DNA of 53,162 nucleotides. Origin: JAWLHJ01 sp039587535 (lineage in GTDB: Bacteria > Gemmatimonadota > Gemmatimonadetes > Longimicrobiales > Gaopeijiaceae). The position numbers and the translations under genes were made by a program. The stretch covers positions 1-53,162 of the forward strand of contig JBDHIF010000018.1 of assembly GCA_039587535.1 (NCBI GenBank), in the 5' to 3' direction. The notes below the pieces were generated by a model, which was not told the DNA's origin, made no database searches, and saw only the letters and a list, made by a program, of their open reading frames with translations. The first letter of the stretch is position 1. The number at the start of each line of letters is the position of its first letter. This document shows positions 9,127 through 17,994 of this stretch, in pieces.

Positions 9127-10790
9127 GTCAGGAAGAGCGCGTGCTCGTGTCGACCCACGACCTTACGACAGCGGGTGCGCTCCGTGACGGTTTCAAGCGG
9201 GCCGGCTATCGCGTCGAGCTCGTGACACCGTCGGAGTCCATCGAGGATGCCGATGACGCGGAGCTTCTGGTGCTGACCGGTGGAGCGGCGGAGGGGGGTG
9301 GGCGGCTGGCACACTCGGCGCGCACGCACCTCGGGATTCCAGTCTTCCTCCTCGCCGATGAGGAAGCTCTCCTGCCTGCACTGCGCCCCGGATTCGAAGA
9401 GGTCTTCCCTGGCTCCTCGTCCGTCGACGATGTGGTCCTGGTGGGTCGCGGGGTGCTCGAGCGGCGGCGTCTTCGACGTGTAACCGGGATTGTCGGGCAG
9501 ACCGACGCCATGCAGCAGGTGCTGGAGCGGGTGGTCCAGATCGCGCCGGTCGCGTCCACCGTTCTGGTGACGGGGGAGTCGGGGACCGGGAAGGAGCTGG
9601 TGGCCCGGGGTATCCATGCCCTCTCCCCTCGGAGGCACAAGTCGTTTATCGCCGTGAACGTGGCGGCTCTTTCCGAGACCCTCTTGGAATCCGAGCTGTT
9701 CGGTCATGAAAAGGGAGCCTTCACCGGCGCGATCGACTCGCGGCGTGGCCTGTTCGAGCTGGCGAGTGGCGGCACGATCTTTTTGGACGAGATCGGTGAG
9801 ATGCCGCTGACCACCCAGACCAAGCTTCTCCGGGTGCTGGAGCAACGTGAATTCCACCGGGTGGGTGGTGAGGAGTCCATCAAGGTGGACGTCCGCATCG
9901 TGACGGCGACGAACCAGGACCTGAGGCAGCTCGTGGCCATCGGCGAGTTTCGGCGGGATCTCTTCTTCCGGCTGAACGTGCTGAGTATCGAGCTTCCGCC
10001 GCTACGTGAGCGCCGCGAAGACATCCCGTTGCTCGTTCAAGCCTTCGTCGAGGAGGTATCGGAGGCTCACGACCGGGAATTTCCGGGAATCTCTGCGGAG
10101 GGGATGGAGGTTCTCCAGGGGTATTCGTGGCCCGGAAACGTCCGGGAGCTCAGGAATCTGGTGGAGTCCATGGTGGTGCTGGCCCACGGGCGCATGATCC
10201 GTCCGGAGGACATCCCCAGCGAAGTCCGCGCCGGACGGGGGGCTTCTCTTCTCCCAGCCCCCATCCCACGGGCGTCGGGCAAAGCGCGGGGTGGGGGTGA
10301 GAAGGGACAGAGAGATCTCAGGCCCGAGCTCGAGTTCGTGTTCCGAACCCTTGTGGAGCTTCGGGTAGACGTCGATGACCTCCGTCGGGAGTTCGAGGCT
10401 TATCGCCAGGATCACCCCACCCTGGGGTCCTACGGGGAGGCCGTGTTGGGACGGTTGGGCGGCGCGGGAGCCTCTGGACCGGAGGCAGGCACCGAGGTGG
10501 AGGATCGCACGGTCGAGATCCTGCCCTACTCCCCGGGAGGCGGGCCTGTTTCGGCTTCGAGTGGTGACCGAGATGTGGAGTGGGGGCAGGAGGGGAGCGG
10601 AGTCACCCGAACGGAGCCTCCGGGGACCGTGGTGTTCCGCCCGGGCATGACGATCGAGGAGATGGAGCGCCGAGCGATCGAGGCTGCACTCGCCGAGGTC
10701 GACGGGAATCGGCGAAAGGCGGCCGAGCTCCTGGGCATCGGCGAACGAACGCTGTACCGGAAGATCTCCAAATATGAGCTCGAGGACTGA
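9123..10790 (+). CDS. Sigma54-dependent transcriptional activator with degenerate receiver domain
   Basis: Enhancer-binding AAA+ activator of sigma54 RNA polymerase. Domains in order: an N-terminal receiver-like region (about 1-115), the AAA+ domain with Walker A GESGTGKE (151-158), the sigma54 contact motif GAFTGA (198-203) and Walker B IFLDEIGE (219-226), WPGNVREL near residue 340, a roughly 130-residue linker with a coiled-coil-like stretch, and a Fis-type helix-turn-helix in the last 45 residues (NRRKAAELLGIGERTLYRKI). The receiver lacks the acidic pair after strand 1 (VSTHDLTT) and has LVLTGG where the phosphorylated Asp would be, so phosphorylation control is doubtful. It closes the hslVU operon; ATGA overlap with mog. 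Confidence 0.9.
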   Translation: MSQEERVLVSTHDLTTAGALRDGFKRAGYRVELVTPSESIEDADDAELLVLTGGAAEGGGRLAHSARTHLGIPVFLLADEEALLPALRPGFEEVFPGSSSVDDVVLVGRGVLERRRLRRVTGIVGQTDAMQQVLERVVQIAPVASTVLVTGESGTGKELVARGIHALSPRRHKSFIAVNVAALSETLLESELFGHEKGAFTGAIDSRRGLFELASGGTIFLDEIGEMPLTTQTKLLRVLEQREFHRVGGEESIKVDVRIVTATNQDLRQLVAIGEFRRDLFFRLNVLSIELPPLRERREDIPLLVQAFVEEVSEAHDREFPGISAEGMEVLQGYSWPGNVRELRNLVESMVVLAHGRMIRPEDIPSEVRAGRGASLLPAPIPRASGKARGGGEKGQRDLRPELEFVFRTLVELRVDVDDLRREFEAYRQDHPTLGSYGEAVLGRLGGAGASGPEAGTEVEDRTVEILPYSPGGGPVSASSGDRDVEWGQEGSGVTRTEPPGTVVFRPGMTIEEMERRAIEAALAEVDGNRRKAAELLGIGERTLYRKISKYELED

Positions 10791-10793
10791 AGC

Positions 10794-11408
10794 TCAGGGC
10801 CGGTCCGCGAACCCTCCTGGAGAGCGCGCCCGCGCGCGCGACCGCTCTGCTCGAATCCGGGTGAGGATCGCCGGCCATTCGGTACTCTGCTCGAGACCGT
10901 AATGGAGTACGATGTCGGATTCGAGATCCACGGGCCGATCGAACACGTAGACCGCCATCTCCGTCTCCCGCTGCGCGACGCGTCCCGAGCCCCAACGAGG
11001 GGTGACAGGGTGAATGGAGGCTGGCCGAGCCCTCAATCCGCCGGAAACGAACTGCACCTCTTCGGCGACGAACCGTGCGTCCGGGCGATCTGAGAAGAAG
11101 GAAACCAGGAATAGCGGTGCCGGTTCCGAGCCCGTGCGGTGGGGTGCGGCGATAGCGTCGAGACGACGATATGTGTCCGGAGCCGTGGCCACGAGGACCG
11201 AGGTGGCCAGCGGGGTCACGAGGATCTGCAGGTCGCCGCTTCGAAGGGGCAGAGAGATGTCCCGCTGGGACAGGGTCCCGTACCCAGGGGGCGGGAGCGA
11301 TACGGATTCTTCTGTCGGGAGCCCCTGCATGCCGGCGCTCCCTGTGGAGAGCGTACACGCCGTGACCCAGGGGATCATCAGGAAGGTCGTGGCCCAGCGG
11401 CGGGTCAC
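10794..11408 (-). CDS. Hypothetical lipoprotein downstream of engB
   Basis: I do not recognise a family. The 204-residue product starts with a short basic/hydrophobic leader ending in WVTAC, a good lipobox, so it is probably acylated and exported. The rest is a beta-rich sequence of alternating hydrophobic residues, with a basic Arg-rich C-terminus. The GTG start overlaps the engB stop (GTGA), placing it last in the tig-clpP-clpX-lon-engB run. It ends only three bases from the converging sigma54 activator, with no terminator visible between the two. Confidence 0.7.
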   Translation of the reverse strand: MTRRWATTFLMIPWVTACTLSTGSAGMQGLPTEESVSLPPPGYGTLSQRDISLPLRSGDLQILVTPLATSVLVATAPDTYRRLDAIAAPHRTGSEPAPLFLVSFFSDRPDARFVAEEVQFVSGGLRARPASIHPVTPRWGSGRVAQRETEMAVYVFDRPVDLESDIVLHYGLEQSTEWPAILTRIRAERSRARARSPGGFADRP

Positions 11409-12022
11409 AAGCTTGGTCCTCCACCGCCAGCGTTCTCCCCGATCAGGGCTTCGATGGCCTCGAGGAGGTCGTCGCGCCCCTCACCGGTCTTGGACGAGAA
11501 GGGAACCAGCTGGGACTCGTCGATTTGGAGCTGCGCCACCGCCCGGCGAATCGACTTGGCCCGCTGGCTTCGCGAGAGCTTGTCCATCTTGTTCAGCACG
11601 ATGAGCGCGGGGACCCCGATCTGCGCGAGGTAAGCCACCATCTCCTCGTCGTGTCGTGTGGGCTTGTGGCGGGCGTCCACCAGGTGCACGACGCCTTTGA
11701 GATCCCGAGACCCAGACAGGAATCCTTCGATGAGTGCTGCCCAACCCGATCTTGTGGCTTCGGGCACCCGGGCGAAGCCGTACCCGGGGAGGTCCACGAG
11801 GAAGAAGCGGTCGTTTACCCGGTAGAAATTCAGGGCCTGCGTCTTTCCGGGTGTCGCCGAGACCCGGGCAATCTTGGCTCGGGTCCTCCTGAGCAGGGTG
11901 TTGATGAGTGAGGACTTGCCGACGTTGGACCGCCCTGAGAAGGCGACCTGCGGCAGCGTCCCGGGCGCCGGTGCGGTGGGATCCACGACCGTGCCCGCAT
12001 ACTCCACCTGGCCGATCTTCAT
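11405..12022 (-). CDS. engB: Ribosome biogenesis GTPase YsxC/EngB
   Basis: Essential GTPase needed late in 50S subunit assembly. The 205 residues hold all GTPase motifs: G1 GRSNVGKSS (30-38), G2 TPGKTQ, G3 DLPGYGFA, G4 NKMDK and G5 SSKTGEG. The short length and the G3 sequence are diagnostic for the YihA/YsxC group. The ATG at 12022 overlaps the lon stop by four bases. The lon-engB pairing is also known from Bacillus and relatives, so this is an old arrangement linking proteolysis and ribosome assembly. Confidence 0.96.
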   Translation of the reverse strand: MKIGQVEYAGTVVDPTAPAPGTLPQVAFSGRSNVGKSSLINTLLRRTRAKIARVSATPGKTQALNFYRVNDRFFLVDLPGYGFARVPEATRSGWAALIEGFLSGSRDLKGVVHLVDARHKPTRHDEEMVAYLAQIGVPALIVLNKMDKLSRSQRAKSIRRAVAQLQIDESQLVPFSSKTGEGRDDLLEAIEALIGENAGGGGPSL

Positions 12023-14427
12023 GAACGTGGCTGGGCGATTCCGAGTGCGTCGTTCCCTGTGGCCTCGGGCGTCGTCCGGACAGCAGGGGCCAGGACGGCG
12101 TCGAGGACCTCGTCCATGGTGCGTACCAGCTGGAAGTGGACGGAGTCGGTCACTTCGTCGGGGAGTAGCTCCAGATCGGTGGCGTTCGCCGCAGGGAGCG
12201 CCACGGTTCGCACGCCGTTTCGGAGCGCGGCCACTGCCTTCTCCTTGATTCCGCCGACGGCGAGGACTCTCCCTCGGAGGGTGATCTCTCCGGTCATGGC
12301 GATGTCCGAACGGGTCGGCCGTTCGGTGAGCGCGGAGATGAGGGCCGACGCGATGGTGATCCCGGCCGATGGGCCATCCTTGGGCGTTGCACCTTCGGGT
12401 AGGTGGATGTGGACGTCGATGGCTTCGTGGAAGTCCGAGGCCAGGCCCAGCATGGCCGATCGCGAGCGGGCGTAGGTCACGGCGGCCTGCGCCGATTCCT
12501 TCATGACGTCACCCAGAGTCCCGGTGAGGCGGAGCTGGCCGCTTCCCGGCACGATCGCCACCTCCACGTCCAGTATCTCTCCACCCGTGGCCGTCCATGC
12601 GAGACCGTTGGCGATGCCCACACGGTCTCCGTCCTGGTCACGGTCGGGTGGATGGTAGGGTGGGGGGCCGAGCAGCTCTCGGAGGTCCGCCTTGAGGACA
12701 CGTGTCCGGGGGGGACTGCCGTCCGCGTGGGCCCGGGCCAGCTTCCGTGCGATGCGGGAGAATCTGCGTTCCAGCTCCCGGACGCCGGCCTCCCTGGTAT
12801 ATCGCTCGATGATCTCACCGACCGCCTCGCCATCCAGCGACACTGCCGCCACGTCCAGCCCGTGTCCTCGGAGCTGACGTGGCCAGAGGTAGCGCGTGGC
12901 GATCTGATGCTTCTCGGTGAGAAGGTATCCGGGAAGCCGAATGATCTCCATGCGGTCGCGCAACGGCTCCGGGACGTCCTGCAGGGTATTGGCCGTGGCC
13001 ACGAAGAGCACGTCCGAAAGGTCGAACTCGACCTCGAGGTAGTGATCCGTGAAAGTTCGATTCTGTTCCGGGTCCAGGACCTCCAAGAGTGCTGCTCCCG
13101 GATCACCGTGGAAGTCGCGGGCCAGCTTGTCGACCTCATCCAGCAGGAACACCGGGTTCCGGGTCCCGCTTCTACGCATCCCCTGAATGATGCGGCCTGG
13201 AAGCGCACCGACGTAAGTGCGCCGATGCCCGCGGATCTCCGCCTCGTCCCGAACGCCGCCCAAGCTCACGCGGACGAACTCGCGACCCAGGGCGTTGGCG
13301 ATACTTCGGCCCAGTGAAGTCTTCCCGACACCTGGGGGGCCCGCCAAGCAGAGGATGGGGCCGCGCATCTCCCGGACCATGGACAGCACGGCGACATGAT
13401 CCAGAATCCGATCTTTCACCTCGCCGAGACCGAAATGCTCCTCGTCCAGGATCTCCGCCGCGTGCCGGACATCGAGGTTGTCCACGGATCGCTCGGCCCA
13501 TGGAAGTGCGACGATCCAGTCGAGGTGGTTTCGGATGACCGCCGCCTCGGGTGCCACCGGGTTCAGCTTTCGGAGGCGGGCCAGCTCCTTGTCAGCTCGC
13601 TCCCGGACGGCGTCCGGGAGATCGGTGCTCCGGATTCGCTCCTCCAGCTCCACCCATTCGTCCACGTCGTCACGGGCTTCGCTGCGGCCGCTCCGAAGCT
13701 CGCCAGAGAGATCCATCAGGTCGTCGCCGCCCATCCTCATCTGGATCTGGCGGTCGAGCTTCCGCTCGATCCGCAAGATCTCGACCTCCCTGACGAGCAG
13801 CTCTCGTAGCACCTCGAGCGTGCTCGGCAGGGACTCTGCTTCGAGGACTTCCTGCCTCTCCAGCGACGGCAGGATGAGGTGACCCGCCACCAGGTGAGCG
13901 AACCGTACCCGGTCCGACGCGTCGTCCAGAGCGTCGGGAAGGTCGTCTGGGATGCGGTCGTGCACCCGCGCGTACTCCCTATAGAGACGTCGGACCTCCT
14001 CGACCAGGTGAACGACCGCTTCGTCCGGCGGGGACACCTCCACTTCAACGCCCATGGGCGTCACGGCGGCGTCCAGCGCTGCTCCGGTCTCGACGGACAG
14101 ATCGTCGATGTGCACACGACCCAACCCTTCGAGTGATACGCGGCACGTTCGATCGGGAAGGGTGGACGTCCGCAGCACCTTGGCGACCGTGCCAACCTGG
14201 AAGAGATCCGGGCCGGTCGGGTCGTCCACGGCGGGGTCCTTCTGCGCCACGAGCACGACGAGACCGTCATGCTTGTTCTGCGCGTCCTCGAGCGCGGCGA
14301 GCGACCGAGGACGTCCTACGAGGATGGGAAGCGTGACGTAGGGGAAGAAGACCAGGTCACGGAGGGCCACGACCGGAAGACGATCCGGTAGCGTTACCCG
14401 CCCATCGACCCGGATCAGCTCGGACAT
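12019..14427 (-). CDS. lon: ATP-dependent protease Lon
   Basis: Cytosolic AAA+ serine protease degrading misfolded and regulatory proteins. 802 residues: N-terminal LAN domain (from LPVVALRDLVFFP), coiled region, AAA+ with Walker A GPPGVGKT (about 361) and Walker B VFLLDEVDKL, then the protease domain with the catalytic Ser in KDGPSAG (about 686) and Lys in GGIKEK (about 727). I chose the ATG at 14427 because it starts MSELIRVDGR with GAGGG upstream and lies just after the clpX stop; an in-frame ATG further up would overlap the end of clpX and add 23 residues unlike the family. Confidence 0.95.
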   Translation of the reverse strand: MSELIRVDGRVTLPDRLPVVALRDLVFFPYVTLPILVGRPRSLAALEDAQNKHDGLVVLVAQKDPAVDDPTGPDLFQVGTVAKVLRTSTLPDRTCRVSLEGLGRVHIDDLSVETGAALDAAVTPMGVEVEVSPPDEAVVHLVEEVRRLYREYARVHDRIPDDLPDALDDASDRVRFAHLVAGHLILPSLERQEVLEAESLPSTLEVLRELLVREVEILRIERKLDRQIQMRMGGDDLMDLSGELRSGRSEARDDVDEWVELEERIRSTDLPDAVRERADKELARLRKLNPVAPEAAVIRNHLDWIVALPWAERSVDNLDVRHAAEILDEEHFGLGEVKDRILDHVAVLSMVREMRGPILCLAGPPGVGKTSLGRSIANALGREFVRVSLGGVRDEAEIRGHRRTYVGALPGRIIQGMRRSGTRNPVFLLDEVDKLARDFHGDPGAALLEVLDPEQNRTFTDHYLEVEFDLSDVLFVATANTLQDVPEPLRDRMEIIRLPGYLLTEKHQIATRYLWPRQLRGHGLDVAAVSLDGEAVGEIIERYTREAGVRELERRFSRIARKLARAHADGSPPRTRVLKADLRELLGPPPYHPPDRDQDGDRVGIANGLAWTATGGEILDVEVAIVPGSGQLRLTGTLGDVMKESAQAAVTYARSRSAMLGLASDFHEAIDVHIHLPEGATPKDGPSAGITIASALISALTERPTRSDIAMTGEITLRGRVLAVGGIKEKAVAALRNGVRTVALPAANATDLELLPDEVTDSVHFQLVRTMDEVLDAVLAPAVRTTPEATGNDALGIAQPRS

Positions 14428-14440
14428 CGCTTGCCCTCGC

Positions 14441-15673
14441 TCACGCCTCCTTCCTGCGCTCCTCGGGATCGAGCACCAACAATGGCGGTACGCCATGCTC
14501 GATGGACTCGGGCGTGATCACGACCTCGCGCACGTCGGTGCGCGAGGGAATGTCGAACATCACGTCTCGCATGACGCCTTCGATGATGGATCGGAGTCCA
14601 CGTGCTCCGGTGCCTCGATCCAGGGTCTTGCGGGCAATCGCCTGGATGGCCGCGGGGTCGAAGGTGAGACCGATTCCCTCCAGCTGGAACATCTTCTGGT
14701 ATTGCTTGACGAGCGCGTTCTTCGGCTCCTGGAGGATGCGGATGAGTGCGTCCTCGTCAAGGTCCTCCAGATGCACCGTCACGGGAAGGCGTCCAACGAG
14801 CTCCGGGATGAGACCGAAGCGCTGCAGATCCTCCGGCTCGACGGCCTCGAGCAGCGTGGCGTTCTCCTCGGCGACTTGCTCGTCCCCAAAGCCGATCTTC
14901 CTTCGTCCAATACGGGTTTCCACGAGCTTCTCGAGGCCATCGAAGGCTCCGCCACAGATGAAGAGGACATTCCGGGTGTCGATCTGGATGTACTCTTGCT
15001 GCGGATGCTTACGACCGCCCTGAGGCGGGACGCTGGCGACCGTACCTTCGAGGATCTTGAGGAGTGCCTGCTGGACGCCCTCACCGGACACGTCGCGGGT
15101 GATCGACGGGTTCTCCGACTTGCGGGCGATCTTGTCCATCTCATCGATGTAGACGATGCCACGCTCGCAGTCGGCGACGTTGAAATCGGCGGCTTGCAGG
15201 AGTCGGACGAGGATGTTCTCGACGTCCTCGCCGACATACCCGGCCTCGGTGAGCGTGGTCGCGTCAGCGATCGTGAAGGGAACGTTCAGCGTCCGCGCCA
15301 GCGTCTGTGCCAGCAGCGTCTTACCCACACCCGTGGAGCCAATGAGGAGGATGTTGGCTTTGTCGATCTCGACCTCGTCGAGCACCCCCTGATTGTTCAC
15401 CCGCTTGTAGTGGTTGTACACGGAGACCGCGAGGGCGCGCTTCGCCGCTTCCTGACCGATGACATACTGGTCCAGGATGGTCTTGATCTCTTCCGGAGTA
15501 GGGCTCGGGACGACCTGTTCCTGAGCTTCCCGTTCCTCCTCCTCCGCGAGGATCTCGTTACAGAGGGAGATGCACTCGTTGCAGATGTAGACGTTCGGTC
15601 CGGAGATGAACTTCTTCACACTCTCCTTGGACTTACCGCAGAAGCTGCATCGGAGGTGTTTGTCACTCGTCAT
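14441..15673 (-). CDS. clpX: ATP-dependent Clp protease ATP-binding subunit ClpX
   Basis: Unfoldase partner of ClpP. The 410-residue protein begins with the C4 zinc-binding domain (Cys9, Cys12, Cys31, Cys34), followed by Walker A GSTGVGKT, Walker B VYIDEMDKIA, and a KIGFG sequence that is the IGF loop used to dock on ClpP. The Asp/Glu/Gln-rich stretch after the zinc finger (EEEEREAQEQ) is a linker. It is separated from clpP by 55 bases and from lon by 13, so tig-clpP-clpX-lon is one transcription unit, as in many bacteria. Confidence 0.97.
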   Translation of the reverse strand: MTSDKHLRCSFCGKSKESVKKFISGPNVYICNECISLCNEILAEEEEREAQEQVVPSPTPEEIKTILDQYVIGQEAAKRALAVSVYNHYKRVNNQGVLDEVEIDKANILLIGSTGVGKTLLAQTLARTLNVPFTIADATTLTEAGYVGEDVENILVRLLQAADFNVADCERGIVYIDEMDKIARKSENPSITRDVSGEGVQQALLKILEGTVASVPPQGGRKHPQQEYIQIDTRNVLFICGGAFDGLEKLVETRIGRRKIGFGDEQVAEENATLLEAVEPEDLQRFGLIPELVGRLPVTVHLEDLDEDALIRILQEPKNALVKQYQKMFQLEGIGLTFDPAAIQAIARKTLDRGTGARGLRSIIEGVMRDVMFDIPSRTDVREVVITPESIEHGVPPLLVLDPEERRKEA

Positions 15674-15728
15674 GTCTCGCTCCGCTCACCCTCGGGGTGC
15701 TTGAACGGGTCGCCTTCGTCGACCGTCG

Positions 15729-16373
15729 TCATTCGATCCGATCGGCGTCCGCGTGGTCGGAGTCCGCGGGGCGACCTTCGGTAGTCTGCACCGGTCCCTC
15801 CAACACACGATCGATGAGGCCGTATTCCACGGCCTCTTTTGGACTCATGAACCGATCTCGGTCCACGTCCTCCATGATCTTCTTGGCGGTCTGACCCGTG
15901 TGCTTCGCCAAGATCTTGTTCAGGTTCTCACGGATGTAGAGCACTTCCTTGGCCGCGATCTCGATGTCTGCCGCCGTGCCCCGGGATCCACCGGACGGCT
16001 GGTGAATCATGATCCTCGAGTTGGGGAGAGCGTGGCGCTTTCCCTTCTCCCCGGCCGTAAGCAGCACCGCGCCCATAGACGCTGCCATCCCTACGCAGAA
16101 CGTCGACACGGGTGCCCGTAGATGCTGCATGGTGTCGTAGATCGCCATGCCGGCGTACACGCTCCCGCCCGGGGAGTTGATGTACATGAAGATGTCGCGC
16201 TCCGGATCATCCGCGTCCAGGAACAGGAGCTGCGCCACGATGATGTTCGCAACGTTCTCGTCGATCCCGCTTCCTAGAAAGACGATCCGGTCCATGAGGA
16301 GCCGGCTGAAGATGTCGTAGCTGCGTTCACCGCGGCTGGTGCGCTCGATAACGTACGGCGGGTAGATCGGCAT
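15729..16373 (-). CDS. clpP: ATP-dependent Clp protease proteolytic subunit ClpP
   Basis: Serine peptidase forming the tetradecameric chamber used by ClpX. The 214 residues contain the triad Ser99 (GMAASMGA), His124 (IMIHQPSGG) and Asp173 (VDRDRFMS). The N-terminal leader before YDIFSRLL is short, so propeptide processing is limited. The last 20 or so residues (TTEGRPADSDHADADRIE) are a low-complexity acidic tail not seen in E. coli ClpP. It sits between tig and clpX on the same strand. Confidence 0.97.
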   Translation of the reverse strand: MPIYPPYVIERTSRGERSYDIFSRLLMDRIVFLGSGIDENVANIIVAQLLFLDADDPERDIFMYINSPGGSVYAGMAIYDTMQHLRAPVSTFCVGMAASMGAVLLTAGEKGKRHALPNSRIMIHQPSGGSRGTAADIEIAAKEVLYIRENLNKILAKHTGQTAKKIMEDVDRDRFMSPKEAVEYGLIDRVLEGPVQTTEGRPADSDHADADRIE

Positions 16374-16400
16374 GGGTCTTCTCTTGGGAGGGGCCGGCGC

Positions 16401-17681
16401 CTAGGACGCCGGGGCCTCGATGATCTCAGATTGGGACTGAAGAAAGTCGAACACCTTTCGCTCGGTGAGCTCGCGCTCCAACGCTTCGAGGCGACCGGAC
16501 TTCTGTAGCTCTGCGTAGACCTTCGACGGGTCCGTATCGTTCTTTTCAGCGATGTCCTCGACGCGTGCGTCGATCTCGTCCTCCGTGGCCCTCAGGCTCT
16601 GGCTGTCGGCGACCTGCTCGATGAGAAGGATTCGTTGGACGACGCGTTCCGCCTCCGGCCGGAGGCGTTCACGCACCTCCGCGAGACGCTCGGGGTCGAT
16701 CCCGTCTTTCTGGTCGCCGATGAGCGAGTCGGCGTAGCCGTCGATCATGGATACCGGAACCTCGAACGGATTCGCTTCCAGGAGCGCATCCAGGAGTCGG
16801 CCGCGAACGACGGATTCGGCCTGCTTTTCGGCGTCTTCTAGAAGGTCCTCGCGGATCTGCGCCTTGAGCTCCTCAAGGGTCCCGAACTCGCCCACCTGCC
16901 GAGCCAGGTCGTCGTCGAGGTCCGGGAGCTCCATCTCCTTTCTGGCAGAGAGCGTGATTCTCACGCGCTCCGAGTGGCCGCGACGCGACTCATCGGGGAA
17001 GTCATCGGGGAAGGCAACATCGAAATCTGCTGTCTGGCCGGGCTCGAGCGTGCGGATCGCGTCCTCGATGGCGGGGATGGCGTCGCCCTGGCCCAGGACG
17101 ATGTCGTAATCCCGCGCCTCGGGCTCGTCGCCTTCTTCCCCGGAGAGCCGAGCGATGCTCACCGACACCTGGTCCTTGTCGGTGGGTGTGCCTTCCTCCA
17201 CGGGCTTCCACACGCCTGCCTGCTCCCGGATACGCTCGAGAACGTCGTCGACGTGCTGGTCCTCGATGGTCGGTGTCGGGCGCTCCACGACGAAGCCACC
17301 GAGCTTTTCGAGCTCGACCTTGGGCTCCACCTCGAAGGTCACCGAGAAGGTGAGGTCCGCCTCCGGCTCGTAGCGAACGTCCTCGATCTGACCCTCGCTG
17401 ATGGGACGAAGCTCCTGGGCCCGAAGGGCCTGCCGGTACGCATCGCCGATGAGTCGATCGAGGGCCTCCTGACGGAGGGTTCCCTTGAACCGGCCCTCGA
17501 TCATCCGGGTGGGCACCCTTCCTCTACGGAATCCCTTGAGGTTCGCTCGGGAAGCCAGATTACGGGCCGCGCGCAACTCCTCCTCGCGCACGAAGTCGGC
17601 CGGGACCGTCACGTTCATGCGGCGGCGCCAACGAGCTTGCTCGTCGACCGTGATCTCGAGGCGCGATGCGTCCAGGGTCAT
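16401..17681 (-). CDS. tig: Trigger factor (ribosome-associated chaperone/PPIase)
   Basis: Binds nascent chains at the ribosome exit. The 426-residue form has the ribosome-binding signature GFRRGRVPTRMI (E. coli equivalent GFRKGKVP), a shortened FKBP-like PPIase domain in the middle, and a helical C-terminal chaperone region. I place the start at the ATG 17681 (MTLDASRLEITV), which aligns with the usual N-terminus. The frame is open further upstream, but that extension would run into the tRNA-Leu gene and is rejected. No clear Shine-Dalgarno is seen before this ATG. It is the first gene of the tig-clpP-clpX-lon-engB unit. Confidence 0.94.
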   Translation of the reverse strand: MTLDASRLEITVDEQARWRRRMNVTVPADFVREEELRAARNLASRANLKGFRRGRVPTRMIEGRFKGTLRQEALDRLIGDAYRQALRAQELRPISEGQIEDVRYEPEADLTFSVTFEVEPKVELEKLGGFVVERPTPTIEDQHVDDVLERIREQAGVWKPVEEGTPTDKDQVSVSIARLSGEEGDEPEARDYDIVLGQGDAIPAIEDAIRTLEPGQTADFDVAFPDDFPDESRRGHSERVRITLSARKEMELPDLDDDLARQVGEFGTLEELKAQIREDLLEDAEKQAESVVRGRLLDALLEANPFEVPVSMIDGYADSLIGDQKDGIDPERLAEVRERLRPEAERVVQRILLIEQVADSQSLRATEDEIDARVEDIAEKNDTDPSKVYAELQKSGRLEALERELTERKVFDFLQSQSEIIEAPAS

Positions 17682-17729
17682 CAATCTGTGGGTGGGTTCG
17701 GGTGCCAAAGGGTGGCGCAGTGCGCCGAG

Positions 17730-17812
17730 TGCGAAAGGGGGGACTCGAACCCCCACGGCACTGGGCCACGGGATCCTAAATCCCGCGCGTCTACCAATTC
17801 CGCCACTTTCGC
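17730..17812 (-). tRNA. tRNA-Leu (anticodon UAG)
   Basis: On the minus strand the 7-bp acceptor stem is GCGAAAG paired with CTTTCGC, with discriminator A. The D-arm reads GGAATTGGTAGAC, the anticodon stem CGGGA/TCCCG encloses TTTAGGA (anticodon TAG, plus-strand 17776-17778), a long class II variable arm follows, and the T-arm has TTCGAGT. The long variable arm and discriminator A fit leucine. No CCA is encoded after the discriminator (CTC follows). It lies about 50 bases upstream of tig on the same strand. Confidence 0.95.
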
Positions 17813-17843
17813 GCCGTTAAGAGGCCTTCTGTATCTCCCGGGA

Positions 17844-17873
17844 AAGATAAACCCGGGGTGACGACCCGTTCAA
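17844..17873 (-). promoter_or_regulatory. Promoter for tRNA-Leu (TTGAAC-18-TATCTT)
   Basis: Read on the minus strand, TTGAAC (17873-17868) is separated by 18 bases from TATCTT (17849-17844), about 32 bases before the tRNA 5' end. The spacing is ideal for a housekeeping sigma factor. TATCTT is also found in front of other transcription units here (see findings). It may additionally serve tig and the clp-lon genes beyond the tRNA. Confidence 0.6.
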
Positions 17874-17910
17874 TCTCGCCCAGACTCGTCTCTGATTGTA
17901 CCCGGAACGA

Positions 17911-17944
17911 GATGCGGCGCGGAGCCGAAGCCCCGCGCCGCGTC
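17911..17944 (-). terminator. GC-rich hairpin after htrA
   Basis: A perfect 9-bp stem (GCGGCGCGG 17914-17922 with CCGCGCCGC 17933-17941) around a 10-base loop, about 50 bases beyond the htrA stop. Transcribed from the minus strand it has no U-run after it, so if it ends transcription it does so as a U-less stem or with a factor. Nothing else occupies the gap between htrA and the tRNA promoter. Confidence 0.4.
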
Positions 17945-17994
17945 GTGAACCGGCGTGACCAGGGGGCGCGAGGAGCGTCTCGCACCCGCTCCGA

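Noticed and set aside
14428..14496. Longer N-terminus for Lon
   Set aside because: It overlaps the end of clpX; the ATG at 14427 has a ribosome site and gives the usual start.
17682..17756. Upstream start for trigger factor
   Set aside because: It would overlap the 3' half of the tRNA-Leu gene and adds sequence not found in the family.
17730..17812. tRNA-Leu as an integration site
   Set aside because: No direct repeat of the tRNA 3' end is seen in the flanks and both sides are ordinary chromosomal genes.
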